Of a DNA stretch of 64,000 nt, positions 26,823 to 35,476 are shown in pieces. The notes below the pieces were generated by a model. That model was not told where the DNA came from. It was given only the letters and a program-made list of their open reading frames with translations, and did not search any database. Source of the stretch: Pikeienuella piscinae (lineage in GTDB: Bacteria > Pseudomonadota > Alphaproteobacteria > Rhodobacterales > Rhodobacteraceae). The translations under genes were made by a program, and so were the position numbers. Positions within the stretch are counted from its first letter, which is position 1; each line of letters starts with the position of its first letter. The stretch covers positions 3,414,001 through 3,478,000 of the forward strand of contig NZ_CP049056.1 of the NCBI RefSeq assembly GCF_011044155.1, given 5' to 3'.

Positions 26823-27584
26823 GTGGCGCGCTGGAAAACTCTCGTCCTCGCCGGGGATCGCGGGCCGGAGGACCGGGTGGCGCGGGCCGCCGGCGTCTCC
26901 ACCAAGGCCTTCGCGGAGATCGCCGGCGCGCCGATGATCGACCATGTGCTGGCGGCGTTGGGCGCGGCGCCGGAGATTGGCGAGATCGCCGTCTCGATTT
27001 CGGCGGATGCGCCGGCTTTGCCCTCCGGCGTGTTGCGCCTCGACGCGGCGGCCACCCCGGCGACGAGCACGGCGGAGGGGCTGGCGGCGCTCGGCGCGCC
27101 CCTGCTGATCACCACCGCCGATCACCCGCTCCTGACCGCGGCGATGATCGCTGATTTTATCGCCGGGGCGGAGGCGTCGGGCGCGGACGCGGCGGCGGGG
27201 GCGAGCCTCCGCGCGGTGGTCGAGCGCGCCGGCAACCCGGCGCGGCGGACCTATCTGAAATTCTCCGATGGCGGGCTTTCCGGCTGCAATCTCTTCGCCA
27301 TCCGCACCGAGCGCGGCGGCGGCGCGGTGGAATTCTGGACCGAGATCGAGGCCGACCGGAAAAGACCCCTGCGCATGGCGCTCAAGGTCGGGCTCCCTGC
27401 GCTTGCGCTTTACGCGCTCGGCCGCCTCAGCCGGGCGAAAGCTGCGGCGATGATCGGAGCGAAGGCTGGGTGCCATGCGGCGATCGTTCTGCTCGATCAT
27501 CCGGAAGCGGCGCATGATGTCGACAAGCCCGCCGACATGGATTTCGCCCGCCAGCGGCTGGAGGCCCGTCAGCGCGGCGCGTGA
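26823..27584 (+). CDS. MobA-like nucleotidyltransferase
   Basis: A protein of about 253 residues with an N-terminal nucleotidyltransferase fold: KTLVLAGDRG, then STKAFAEIAGAPMIDHVLAAL, and the metal-binding segment LLITTADHPLLTAAMI. It resembles MobA/IspD-type enzymes, but the canonical GGxSxRMG loop is modified. I prefer the GTG at 26823, two bases after the HIT stop; a TTG at 26808 is an alternative. Its 3' end overlaps the convergent ELM1-like gene by 16 bases. Confidence 0.75.
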   Translation: MARWKTLVLAGDRGPEDRVARAAGVSTKAFAEIAGAPMIDHVLAALGAAPEIGEIAVSISADAPALPSGVLRLDAAATPATSTAEGLAALGAPLLITTADHPLLTAAMIADFIAGAEASGADAAAGASLRAVVERAGNPARRTYLKFSDGGLSGCNLFAIRTERGGGAVEFWTEIEADRKRPLRMALKVGLPALALYALGRLSRAKAAAMIGAKAGCHAAIVLLDHPEAAHDVDKPADMDFARQRLEARQRGA

Positions 27585-28594
27585 AGAACGGCGCGGACCC
27601 GCCGGATCCCTTCCGCGTGTTCGGCGCGCACCGTCGGCGTCACGTCGTCGATCCGCAAAAGCCCGTCTTCCCACCGCGCGAGGCCGAGCGCCACCAGTCG
27701 CGCGTGGATCGCCGGCAGATGCGCCGGCGGGCGGAACCAGGCGCGATTGCCGTTATTCTTGAACCAGCGCCGGCCCCACCAGGTGTCGCCAAAGCGCGCC
27801 AGCAGCGCGCGCGCAGGCGTCGGCAGGAGACTGACCGGCGCGCCCGCGCCGAGCGCATCGGACAGGAGCGAGATGCTGTCGCCTGACACGAGACAGGCCC
27901 CGGCCTCCGCCAGCCAGCGCCGATAGGGGTTGTCCTCGCCCTTGCGCGCCCGAAAGTCATAGATCTCCGCTTCCGGCAGTCGCCGGGCGAGCCGTGCGGC
28001 TGCGCCTTCGGGGCTGCGCGGCGAGGTCGAGACCGAGAGCGGCAAACCGCTCTTCGCGGCCATTGCGGCGGCGGCGTCGGCGAAGCGGTCGACATAGGCC
28101 AGCGTGACATGGGCAGCCTTGCTGGAGCCGCCGAGCAGCGCCACCGCGCGCTTGCGCCGGGTGGCGGCCGTCGTCACCCCGAATGGCATCGAGAACATCA
28201 CCACGTTCGGCGCGGGGGGCAGCATGTATTGCGGCGTCGTCAGCACGAGGTCGACCTGATCGAGCGGGATGCAGGGCCGCCCGATCCACACGATCCTTGT
28301 CTTCCCGCCGGAAGCGTTGCGGATCCAGCGCGCCGCCGGGATCGGGCGCCGGCCGCTGCTGATCACCATGTCCGGCCAGGGCGGCCGAAAGCCCGGATCG
28401 CGCCTCAGCGTGATCAGCGTCGCGCCGAGCAGCGCCTTGGGGTAATGCCGCATGGCGTTGAATTCGAGCTGGAACCCGGTGATCTCAGCGTCACCCTGCG
28501 CCGCCGCCTCCGCCACCGCGCGAATCTGGACATTGTCGCCGAAATGATGCGCGAAGAGCAGCCATATGCGCGGCTTCGGTGGGGAGGGAGTCAT
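27569..28594 (-). CDS. ELM1/DUF1022-family protein
   Basis: A 341-residue homologue of the bacterial relatives of plant ELM1. It starts PRIWLLFAHHFGDNVQIRAVAEA, has the ISSGRRPIPAARWIRN motif near residues 85-100, VVMFSMPFGVTT, and a C-terminal nucleotide-binding-like half with VSGDSISLLSDALGAGAPV. The overall pattern resembles a GT-B glycosyltransferase. In bacteria such genes often lie near lipopolysaccharide genes, as here. Activity is not established. Confidence 0.8.
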   Translation of the reverse strand: MTPSPPKPRIWLLFAHHFGDNVQIRAVAEAAAQGDAEITGFQLEFNAMRHYPKALLGATLITLRRDPGFRPPWPDMVISSGRRPIPAARWIRNASGGKTRIVWIGRPCIPLDQVDLVLTTPQYMLPPAPNVVMFSMPFGVTTAATRRKRAVALLGGSSKAAHVTLAYVDRFADAAAAMAAKSGLPLSVSTSPRSPEGAAARLARRLPEAEIYDFRARKGEDNPYRRWLAEAGACLVSGDSISLLSDALGAGAPVSLLPTPARALLARFGDTWWGRRWFKNNGNRAWFRPPAHLPAIHARLVALGLARWEDGLLRIDDVTPTVRAEHAEGIRRVRAVLHAPR

Positions 28595-28656
28595 CGCGTC
28601 GCCGCCTTCACGAGGTTCGGTGCCGACCCCCGTTAAAATGGCGCGCGCCGCGGAGT

Positions 28657-29490
28657 TCAAGCCGCTTGTCGCGATGCGCGCGCCCTGTCCTGGGCGATTC
28701 TGAACGCGGCGCTTTGCTTGCGCGTCGGCCCCTTGGCGGTCCAGATGACGGAATCCGGCCGGAATTCGTAGTCGGAGAGGATGCGGGGCACCTGGAAGTA
28801 TTGCGCCGCGCATCGTCGCGAAGCGTAATAGAGCAGGGTCTGATCGACATGGTAAGCCGGCGCATCGGCGAGCGCCATCAGCGTGGACCGCGCCATGACA
28901 TGCGCGAAATGACGTCCGCGTATCGTCGGGTGGATAATCACGCCGGACGCAAGCACCTTGCGCCACGGCTTCCGCATCTCGGGCCGGAAATAGAGACCCA
29001 CACCGCCCGAGGAGGCGTCCTCGACGGCGGGCCAGATCGGACGGTTGGCGATCGAGTCGATATCGGTGATGAAGACCGAGCATCCGCGCTCGACGATGAA
29101 ATGCGCGACGACGAACCGCGTCGCCGCCATATAGATGATCGAAGACGCGGCGTCGCTGGGAACGTCGTTGCGATCCACCGTCCATGTCAGCGCCATGTCC
29201 CGCGCTCTCACGTCGAGATCGGCGATCACCCTGTCCGACGGCCAGTAGAGGTGGAGATGAACATGGTCGAAGCCGCCGGTCGACCTTATCGAGTCCAGAA
29301 ACGCTGCGCCGAATTTCCAGTAGTAAGTTTCGTCGCAGGCCGCCATGATAGCGTTATCAATTGGAAATTTTCCGCGTATTTTAATTCTAAAATTCGATAG
29401 ATTATCTTCTCCCGTGAATTGTTCGCGGTCTGTTTGCCTCACCTGCATCCACATTTTCGCGCGGCGCGGGCGAGAGTGCCATTCCTTCAT
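28657..29490 (-). CDS. Putative GT-A-type glycosyltransferase
   Basis: A 277-residue protein with a nucleotide-diphosphosugar-transferase-like pattern: a first strand and helix NAIMAACDETYYWKFGAAFLDSI, a DXD-like motif in FITDIDSIANRP, and ASGVIIHPTIRGRHFAHVM. The 5' end lies in locally AT-rich DNA (29360-29410). The start is uncertain: the ATG at 29490 gives a non-family-like lead of some 40 residues and has only a weak ribosome-binding site. It lies 62 bases upstream of the ELM1-like gene, likely co-transcribed. Confidence 0.6.
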   Translation of the reverse strand: MKEWHSRPRRAKMWMQVRQTDREQFTGEDNLSNFRIKIRGKFPIDNAIMAACDETYYWKFGAAFLDSIRSTGGFDHVHLHLYWPSDRVIADLDVRARDMALTWTVDRNDVPSDAASSIIYMAATRFVVAHFIVERGCSVFITDIDSIANRPIWPAVEDASSGGVGLYFRPEMRKPWRKVLASGVIIHPTIRGRHFAHVMARSTLMALADAPAYHVDQTLLYYASRRCAAQYFQVPRILSDYEFRPDSVIWTAKGPTRKQSAAFRIAQDRARASRQAA

Positions 29491-29674
29491 TTCGATACTC
29501 GCTGCTCTTCGAGAACGGTCATTGTTCTCGTTTTCGGGTCCCGCCTCCTCCCGGCCATATGGGCGCCGCTCCGGCAGGAAGAACTCACGAAGTGGTGAGG
29601 CGCGGCGTTCGCCGCACGTTTCGCGTGCGAAATTGGGGAAGGCGCTGAGCGCCCGGACGCGAGGCGCGCCCCGG

Positions 29675-31054
29675 TCAGCGCGCCGCCTTTTTGCGCGCCG
29701 GATTGGAGACCAGCGCCCGGTAAAGGATCACCAGGCGGTGGGCGGTGACGACGACCTGGCGCAGCAGCAGCGCGAATCCGACGCCGAGCAGGCCCCACAA
29801 GTGCATGAACGGGAAGAGCGCGGCGCAGAAGACGAGGGCGCCGACAGTGGTGGAGAAAAGCAGCGCCTTTTCCTTGCGGATGGTCATCATCACCGGTCCG
29901 ATGGCGAATCCGAAGGCGCCCAGCGCGGCGGCGACGCCCGCCGCGGTGAGCAACGGCGCGGCCGGCGCCGCCGCCGCGCCGAAGAGAAGCGTGAGCAGCG
30001 GCTCGCCGAGGAAGACGAAAATCAGGCACAGCGCGACGAGCGGCAGGGCGGAGAGCGCCATGGTTCGCACGAAAAGCCGCCGTATCGAGCGGCGGTCCCG
30101 GCGCGCTTCGAGCCAGGCGAGCTCGGGAAAGATGATCGGTCCGATCAGCGTGAAACCGCGCTTCAGCGGGTCGGTGAGCTGGCGCACGATGCCAAAAAGG
30201 CCCGCCGCGCCGGTGCCGAGCACCGGGCCGACCACGAGCACCGTCGCCTGCGCGACCAGCGAGTTCAGCAGCGACGTGGTGTTGAGGAACACCATGAAAC
30301 GCCAGATCCGCGGGAACCCGGCGGTGAGCCGCGACCAGCGCCCGGCGAGCTTCGGCATCAGCCGCCGGCGCTTCAGCTCCAGCCCGGCCGCGAGGATGAG
30401 CGAGCCGCCGGCGACCACCGTGGCGAGCGCCCACACCAGGATCAGCGCTTCGAGCCCGCCGCCGAAGACATAGATCGCCGCGGAGCCGATCAGCCGAACG
30501 ATGGCGTTGAAGGCGTGCTGGCGCACCAGCACGTTCAGATTGTCAAAGAGCCGAACCACGCCGGTCGCGGTGGCCGGGTTGATGAAGGGAATCGTCAGCG
30601 CGAAGTAGGGCGCGATGGCGGCGGCTTCGGGCGGCCAGCCCATCCAGCGCGCGGCGAGATGGGCGCCGATTACGCCAACGATGACGCCGAGCATGTTCCC
30701 GAGAAAGTCGAGCCGCAGCGTGAAGCCGATCAGTCGGCGAAAGTCGCTCCAGCGCTCCTCGGCGACGGTCTCCGCGCCGAATTTCGTCACGGCGGTCCAG
30801 GATTCGAATTTCAGCAGGCCGCTGATGAGCTTGACATAGGCCTGCAGCATCACGACCACGCCGAAAGCCTCGATGCCCACGGCCCGCGCGGCGAGCGCCG
30901 CCGCAGCGAGATTGACCAGTCCGAAAACCGCGCGGCCGCCGATGATCTTGACCGCATTGCGCCGAACGCGGCGCCAGATCTCCGCAAGGCCGCCTTGTCC
31001 CGGCGCTCCGTTCAGGGCTGGCTTCAGGGACGGCGCTTCGGGCGTCATTCCCAT
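29675..31054 (-). CDS. Polysaccharide flippase (Wzx/MATE-like)
   Basis: A 459-residue integral membrane protein with 12-14 hydrophobic segments and the oligosaccharide-flippase pattern: a basic cytoplasmic N-terminus, GGRAVFGLVNLAAAALAARAVG, then ESWTAVTKFGAE, and a GAAGLFGIVRQLTDPLKRG loop in the centre. It would flip a lipid-linked glycan across the inner membrane. It is flanked by glycosyltransferase-like genes on both sides. Confidence 0.82.
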   Translation of the reverse strand: MGMTPEAPSLKPALNGAPGQGGLAEIWRRVRRNAVKIIGGRAVFGLVNLAAAALAARAVGIEAFGVVVMLQAYVKLISGLLKFESWTAVTKFGAETVAEERWSDFRRLIGFTLRLDFLGNMLGVIVGVIGAHLAARWMGWPPEAAAIAPYFALTIPFINPATATGVVRLFDNLNVLVRQHAFNAIVRLIGSAAIYVFGGGLEALILVWALATVVAGGSLILAAGLELKRRRLMPKLAGRWSRLTAGFPRIWRFMVFLNTTSLLNSLVAQATVLVVGPVLGTGAAGLFGIVRQLTDPLKRGFTLIGPIIFPELAWLEARRDRRSIRRLFVRTMALSALPLVALCLIFVFLGEPLLTLLFGAAAAPAAPLLTAAGVAAALGAFGFAIGPVMMTIRKEKALLFSTTVGALVFCAALFPFMHLWGLLGVGFALLLRQVVVTAHRLVILYRALVSNPARKKAAR

Positions 31055-31158
31055 TGATCCTCATCCACGCGGCGCTGGCCAGCCGCCGGGCAGACCGTTA
31101 TATGAGCAGGGCACGACCCCGCAAGGGGCGACTAACCGCAGGCGGCGGAGCGCAGAAC

Positions 31159-32055
31159 ATGACTGACACGGTATTCATTCACACCAATGCGCAGCAGATG
31201 GTTGGCGCGATCGTCGGCCGCCACTCGCTTAAGCGGCAGGCGTCGGACCCCGAGAGTTTCGAGGTCAGGATCCTGAAGCGAGAAGATTTCCCGGTTTTCG
31301 AGACCTATGCCGGGCGAAAGTTCCTGCGAGGCGGCGGCTGGCGCGTCTGGCGCAACGACGACCTGCAGAGCTTCACCCCCCTGCGCTTCGCGCCGCCGCA
31401 GGTGATGAACTATCAGAGCCGCGCCGTGGTGACCGACCCGGACGTCTTCGCCGTCGGGGATATCTGCGAGCTTCTGAAGCGGGATATGGGCGGCAAGGGC
31501 GTGCTCGCCAAGCCCCGTCCGGGCCACAAGGGCGTCGCCGAATACATCGCGACCAGCGTCATGCTGATGGATTGCGCCAAGCTAACTCACTGGAAGATGG
31601 AGGATCAGTTCGAGGCGATGTTCCGCGGCGAGTTGGATTACGAGGATTGGATCATCCTCGCCAATCAGCCCGAGGGGCTTGTCGGTCCGCTCGAGGAGTG
31701 CTGGAATGATTTCGACCATCTCGGACCTGAGACCCGGCTTCTTCACAACACGAAGCGCCGCACCCAGCCTTGGAAGGCCGGCCTGCCGATCGATTTCACC
31801 ACTAGTCTGCCGCTGATCGGCAAGATCATTCCGGGCGCAAGCATCCGCAAGAAGGGAAAGTACCTGCGCCATCCGGACCCGAGGCAGGAGAATCTGTTTT
31901 TCGCCTATCTCGCCGAATGTCTCGACGCCGGGGAACTCACCGAGGCGGACGTCAGGAAGGAGATGGCCGCCGATCATGTCCGGCACGACGCGCTGGAGAT
32001 GGTCAGGAAGGCGCCCTCGGTCGATTCCATCCTTTCCGAGGTCGAAGCGGCCTAG
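31159..32055 (+). CDS. Glycosyltransferase-like protein
   Basis: A 298-residue protein with a GT-A-like start (VFIHTNAQQMVGAIVGRHSLKRQ), a DXD motif in VVTDPDVFAVGD (about residues 96-107), and a conserved EGLVGPLEECWNDFD segment. No membrane helix. The ATG at 31159 has a GGCGGAG site. I cannot place it in a numbered family. It is divergent from the flippase and 84 bases upstream of the nucleotidyltransferase gene, which suggests a joint role in surface-glycan synthesis. Confidence 0.65.
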   Translation: MTDTVFIHTNAQQMVGAIVGRHSLKRQASDPESFEVRILKREDFPVFETYAGRKFLRGGGWRVWRNDDLQSFTPLRFAPPQVMNYQSRAVVTDPDVFAVGDICELLKRDMGGKGVLAKPRPGHKGVAEYIATSVMLMDCAKLTHWKMEDQFEAMFRGELDYEDWIILANQPEGLVGPLEECWNDFDHLGPETRLLHNTKRRTQPWKAGLPIDFTTSLPLIGKIIPGASIRKKGKYLRHPDPRQENLFFAYLAECLDAGELTEADVRKEMAADHVRHDALEMVRKAPSVDSILSEVEAA

Positions 32056-32139
32056 ACGCGACGACGCGGCGCGGCATGGACAAGACCGCCCTCTTGATGT
32101 GAAAAGGCGCCAACATCAACGAAAGACAGGCGGCCTCTC

Positions 32140-32868
32140 TTGACCAACGCCGTTCTACTTAGCGCCGGGCAGGGCAAGCGGCTTGGCGCGCTGACCGAGG
32201 ATCGCCCGAAATGCACCGTGATGATCGGCGAGCGGAGTCTCGTCGAATGGCAGGTCCGGGCGCTCGTCGCCAACGGGATCGAGGACATCACCATCGTTAC
32301 CGGCTTTCGTGCGCCGATGATCAGGGCCGCGCTTGACGCCGCCGCTCTCCCGGTCCGGATCGAGTATCTCTACAATCCCTTTTACAGCGTCGCCGACAAT
32401 ATCGGCTCCTGCTGGATGGCGCGGGAGCGGCTCGGCGAGGATTCGGTGCTGATCAACGGCGATACGCTTTTCGACCCGCGCATCCTTGAGCGGGTGTTGG
32501 CGCGCGCCACGGCGCCGATCTCCGTCACCATCGACCGCAAGCCGGTCTATGACAGCGACGATATGAAAGTGCGCCTCGACGGTGGGCGCTTGACCGATAT
32601 CGGCAAAACGCTGACCCGCCCGATTGACGGCGAATCGATCGGGATGCTGCGTTTCAGCGGCGCGGGCGGGATGCTTTTTCGCGACAAGCTGGAAGAGGTG
32701 CTGGCCGATGTCGCGGCGCTGAAGCTCTGGTATCTCTCGATCATCGATCGGATCGCCAAGACCGGTTCGGTCGGTTTCGTCGATATTGAGGGCCTGCCCT
32801 GGGCCGAAGTCGATTTCGCGCAGGATGTGGAGAGCGCGGCCCAAGCAGTCGCGAAGTTCCCGCTCTAG
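32140..32868 (+). CDS. LicC-like sugar/choline-phosphate nucleotidyltransferase
   Basis: A 242-residue NTP transferase. The signature loop LLSAGQGKRLGALTEDRPKCTVMIG is at residues 6-30, the metal-binding INGDTLFDPRILE near 107, and NPFYSVADNIGSCWMAR (about 81-97) recalls the NPFY segment of LicC-type phosphocholine cytidylyltransferases. It would make a CDP- or NDP-linked precursor. The start is a TTG; no ATG is available in frame nearby. It follows the glycosyltransferase-like gene. Confidence 0.75.
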   Translation: MTNAVLLSAGQGKRLGALTEDRPKCTVMIGERSLVEWQVRALVANGIEDITIVTGFRAPMIRAALDAAALPVRIEYLYNPFYSVADNIGSCWMARERLGEDSVLINGDTLFDPRILERVLARATAPISVTIDRKPVYDSDDMKVRLDGGRLTDIGKTLTRPIDGESIGMLRFSGAGGMLFRDKLEEVLADVAALKLWYLSIIDRIAKTGSVGFVDIEGLPWAEVDFAQDVESAAQAVAKFPL

Positions 32869-32914
32869 GTCCGCCGAACTGGCGAAGCGCCCGGCGCGCA
32901 TCTATAGTCGGGCG

Positions 32915-33772
32915 ATGGACTCGCCCCTCACCCCTGATCAACCGCCTGTTTTGCGCGATGACCCCGCCGCGCTTCTGGCGGCGCTTGGCTGGCAGTTGGA
33001 ATGCGGCGTCGACGAATGCGTCGCCGACGCACCCGTTGACCGGTTCAAGGTGGCGGCGGAGGCCGAGGCCGCGCAGGCCGTCTCGCCGCCCGTCGCGCCG
33101 CCGGCCCCGCTGCGCGCCGCCCCGCCCGCCGACGAGGCCGAAGAGGCGATCGGCGAGGCGCGCCGGAGCGCGGCCGCGGCGAAAACGCTGGACGCGCTTC
33201 GGGCCGCCGTAGCCGCCTTCGACGGCTGTGCGCTGAAACACGGGGCAAGGAATACGGTTTTCGCGGATGGCGACCCGGCGGCGCGGGTGATGTTCATCGG
33301 TGAGGCCCCGGGTCGCGAGGAAGACCGCGAAGGCAAACCCTTTGTGGGCCGCTCCGGTCAGCTTCTTGACCGGATGCTGGCGGCGATCGGGCTCGACCGG
33401 CGTTCCGGCGACCCTGAAAAGGCCGCCTATATCGCGAATATCCTGCCCTGGCGCCCGATCGACAACCGCGATCCCTCGACTGACGAGGCGGTGATGCTTT
33501 GGGCGTTTCTGGAGCGCCATATCGAACTCGCGGATCCGGAGATTGTCGTCGCGCTCGGCAAGGCCCCGGCGGCGGTGCTGCTGGAGACCCCGGTCGCGAT
33601 CACGCGGATGCGCGGGCGCTGGCTTCGGCCGGCGCGGGTAGGCGGGCGGCCGCTGCTGCTTACGCTCCACCCAGCCTATCTGCTGCGCCAGCCCGCGGAA
33701 AAGGCGAAAAGCTGGCGCGATCTTCTCTCGCTCCGCGCCGTGCTCGACGGCGCCTCGCCGCCCGAAGGTTAA
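32915..33772 (+). CDS. Uracil-DNA glycosylase, family 4-like
   Basis: A 285-residue UDG. Motif A is GEAPGREEDREGKPFVG (129-145) and motif B is LHPAYLL with H252. The first 90 residues are a Pro/Ala-rich extension. Family 4 enzymes bind a 4Fe-4S cluster with four Cys; here only C105 is in a matching place, while the CRPP cysteine is replaced by W179 (PWRP) and the fourth is missing. The fold and catalytic motifs are convincing; the cluster is probably absent. It heads a four-gene run with moaB. Confidence 0.88.
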   Translation: MDSPLTPDQPPVLRDDPAALLAALGWQLECGVDECVADAPVDRFKVAAEAEAAQAVSPPVAPPAPLRAAPPADEAEEAIGEARRSAAAAKTLDALRAAVAAFDGCALKHGARNTVFADGDPAARVMFIGEAPGREEDREGKPFVGRSGQLLDRMLAAIGLDRRSGDPEKAAYIANILPWRPIDNRDPSTDEAVMLWAFLERHIELADPEIVVALGKAPAAVLLETPVAITRMRGRWLRPARVGGRPLLLTLHPAYLLRQPAEKAKSWRDLLSLRAVLDGASPPEG

Positions 33773-33775
33773 ACC

Positions 33776-34315
33776 ATGAGCAACGCCAAGACGCGCGAAT
33801 TCGTCCCGGTCCGCATCGCCGTGCTGACCGTCTCCGACAGCCGGACCCTCGCCGACGACCGTTCCGGCGATGTGCTGGTCGAGCGTCTGACCGGCGCCGG
33901 GCACAGCCTCGCCGACCGCGCCATCGTCACCGACGATGTCAAGAAGATCGCAGCGCGGCTCAGGGACTGGATCGCCGACCCGGAGGTCGACGCCGTGATC
34001 TCCACCGGCGGCACCGGGCTGACAGGCCGCGATGTGACGGTGGAGGCGCATAAATCCGTCTACGAGAAGGAGATTGAGGGCTTCGCCGTCGCTTTCCACA
34101 TGATCTCGTGGGAAAAGATCCGCACCTCCACCATCCAGTCCCGGGCCTGCGCCGGCGTGGCGGGGGGAACCTATCTCTTCGCCCTTCCGGGCAGTCCCGG
34201 CGCCTGCAGGGACGGCTGGGACGGCATCCTCGTCCATCAGCTCGACTATCGCCACATGCCCTGCAATTTCGTCGAGATCATGCCCCGGCTCGAAGAGCAT
34301 CGGCGCCGGACGTGA
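33776..34315 (+). CDS. moaB: Molybdenum cofactor biosynthesis protein B
   Basis: A 179-residue MoaB/MogA-type protein that adenylates molybdopterin before metal insertion. The motif AVLTVSDSRTLADDRSGD is near the start, STGGTGLTGRDVTVEA at about 80-95, and LFALPGSPGAC at 142-152. It follows the UDG gene after three bases. The molybdopterin-binding large subunit at 45534-47819 is a possible user of the cofactor. Confidence 0.93.
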   Translation: MSNAKTREFVPVRIAVLTVSDSRTLADDRSGDVLVERLTGAGHSLADRAIVTDDVKKIAARLRDWIADPEVDAVISTGGTGLTGRDVTVEAHKSVYEKEIEGFAVAFHMISWEKIRTSTIQSRACAGVAGGTYLFALPGSPGACRDGWDGILVHQLDYRHMPCNFVEIMPRLEEHRRRT

Positions 34316-34782
34316 GCGAAGAGGCGGGTTTCGCGCCGCTCGGTCCCTGGCGGGAGCCTTTCGACGTCTATCGCGGCGCGCTGGTGATCCCGGTCGACCC
34401 CGCCGGCCGCGTCCTTCTCCAACTGCGCGACCGCTGGGCGCCTGTCCACCCCGGCGAGTGGGGGCTGTTTGGCGGCGCCGTCGAGGGCGATGAGACTCTG
34501 CTCGAAGCGGCGATGCGCGAGCTCGAGGAGGAGACCGGGCTGCGCCCGCCGGCGGCGGAGTTCCGGCCTTTCGCCCGCATCGTGTCGGCCGATTCGCGCC
34601 GCCGGCTCTACACCTTCGAGGCGCGGATCGTCGCCACGCCCGCCGATATTATCCTCGGAGAGGGCGCCGGTTTCGGCTTCTTCGAGCGCGAGGACATGAT
34701 GCGCCTCGATCTTGTCCCGCCGACGCGGGTGCTGCTCGCCGCGTGGGCGTCTTCCTTTGCGAAGAGCGAAATCCGCGCATAG
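34312..34782 (+). CDS. Nudix hydrolase
   Basis: A 156-residue Nudix protein. The full box GX5EX7REUXEEXGU occupies residues 55-77. The start is the GTG at 34312, which overlaps the moaB stop (GTGA). The substrate is not evident; the long lead (WREPFDVYRGALVIPVD) and the aromatic GFGFFERE tail differ from MutT. Confidence 0.87.
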   Translation: MSEEAGFAPLGPWREPFDVYRGALVIPVDPAGRVLLQLRDRWAPVHPGEWGLFGGAVEGDETLLEAAMRELEEETGLRPPAAEFRPFARIVSADSRRRLYTFEARIVATPADIILGEGAGFGFFEREDMMRLDLVPPTRVLLAAWASSFAKSEIRA

Positions 34783-34811
34783 GCTGATCGGCGCGTTGGC
34801 CCGGAGCGGCG

Positions 34812-35072
34812 ATGAAAAACGAATCCGCGCATCTGGAATGGCTGCGGCGGAACGCGCCGGGGATCGCCGGGATCGCGAGCATCGCCGCCTTCGTCGCTGT
34901 CCGGCTTGCCGGCCGGGCCATCAGCGACGCGCTGCTCGTCGCGGGGATAATGCTGGTCTTCGCGACCTTTCTGATCAAGCTCAGGCAGTGGTTCGGGGTA
35001 AGAATCGCCGCTGCGGTGGTGGGGACGCTGTCCTTTTTGCTCTTTCTCGCGCTCCACTACGACTGGGTCTGA
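34812..35072 (+). CDS. Small membrane protein
   Basis: An 86-residue protein with two or three hydrophobic helices (about 17-33, 38-56 and 63-82) and short polar loops. It follows the Nudix gene by 29 bases and ends five bases before the convergent mutT stop. Family not recognised. Confidence 0.65.
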   Translation: MKNESAHLEWLRRNAPGIAGIASIAAFVAVRLAGRAISDALLVAGIMLVFATFLIKLRQWFGVRIAAAVVGTLSFLLFLALHYDWV

Positions 35073-35077
35073 TTTCT

Positions 35078-35476
35078 TCAGAGCCAGTCCCGCAATATCG
35101 CCACCAGCGGCAGGTCGGCCGGCGGCATTGGGTAGTCCTTCAGCGCCCCGACCCGCGCCCATTTCAGCCGCTGACCTTCGCGCGGGCGCAGCGCGCCCTC
35201 CCATTTCCGGCAGGCGTAGAGCGGCATCAGCAGGTGGAAGTCCTCATAGGCGTGGCTGGCGAAGGTGAGCGGGGCGAGGCAACTCTTCCAGGTCTCGATT
35301 CCGAGTTCCTCATGCAGTTCGCGGATCAGCGCCGCTTCGGGCGTTTCGCCGGGCTCGACCTTGCCGCCGGGAAACTCCCACAGCCCCGCCATCGGTTTTC
35401 CCGCCGGGCGCTCCGCGATCAGCACGCGCCCGTCGCGGTCGATCAGCGCGACGGCGGCGACGAGCACCAGTTTCAA
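35078..35476 (-). CDS. mutT: 8-oxo-dGTP diphosphatase MutT
   Basis: A 132-residue Nudix enzyme with the MutT pattern: VAAVALIDRDGRVLIAERP, GLWEFPGGKVEPGE, and the Nudix box at residues 38-60 ending RELHEELGI. It removes 8-oxo-dGTP from the nucleotide pool. Its start overlaps argJ by four bases, so it is co-translated with that gene. Confidence 0.9.
   Translation of the reverse strand: MKLVLVAAVALIDRDGRVLIAERPAGKPMAGLWEFPGGKVEPGETPEAALIRELHEELGIETWKSCLAPLTFASHAYEDFHLLMPLYACRKWEGALRPREGQRLKWARVGALKDYPMPPADLPLVAILRDWL

Noticed and set aside
29345-31057. 570-codon plus-strand frame
   Set aside because: Antisense of the flippase; repetitive charged sequence only.
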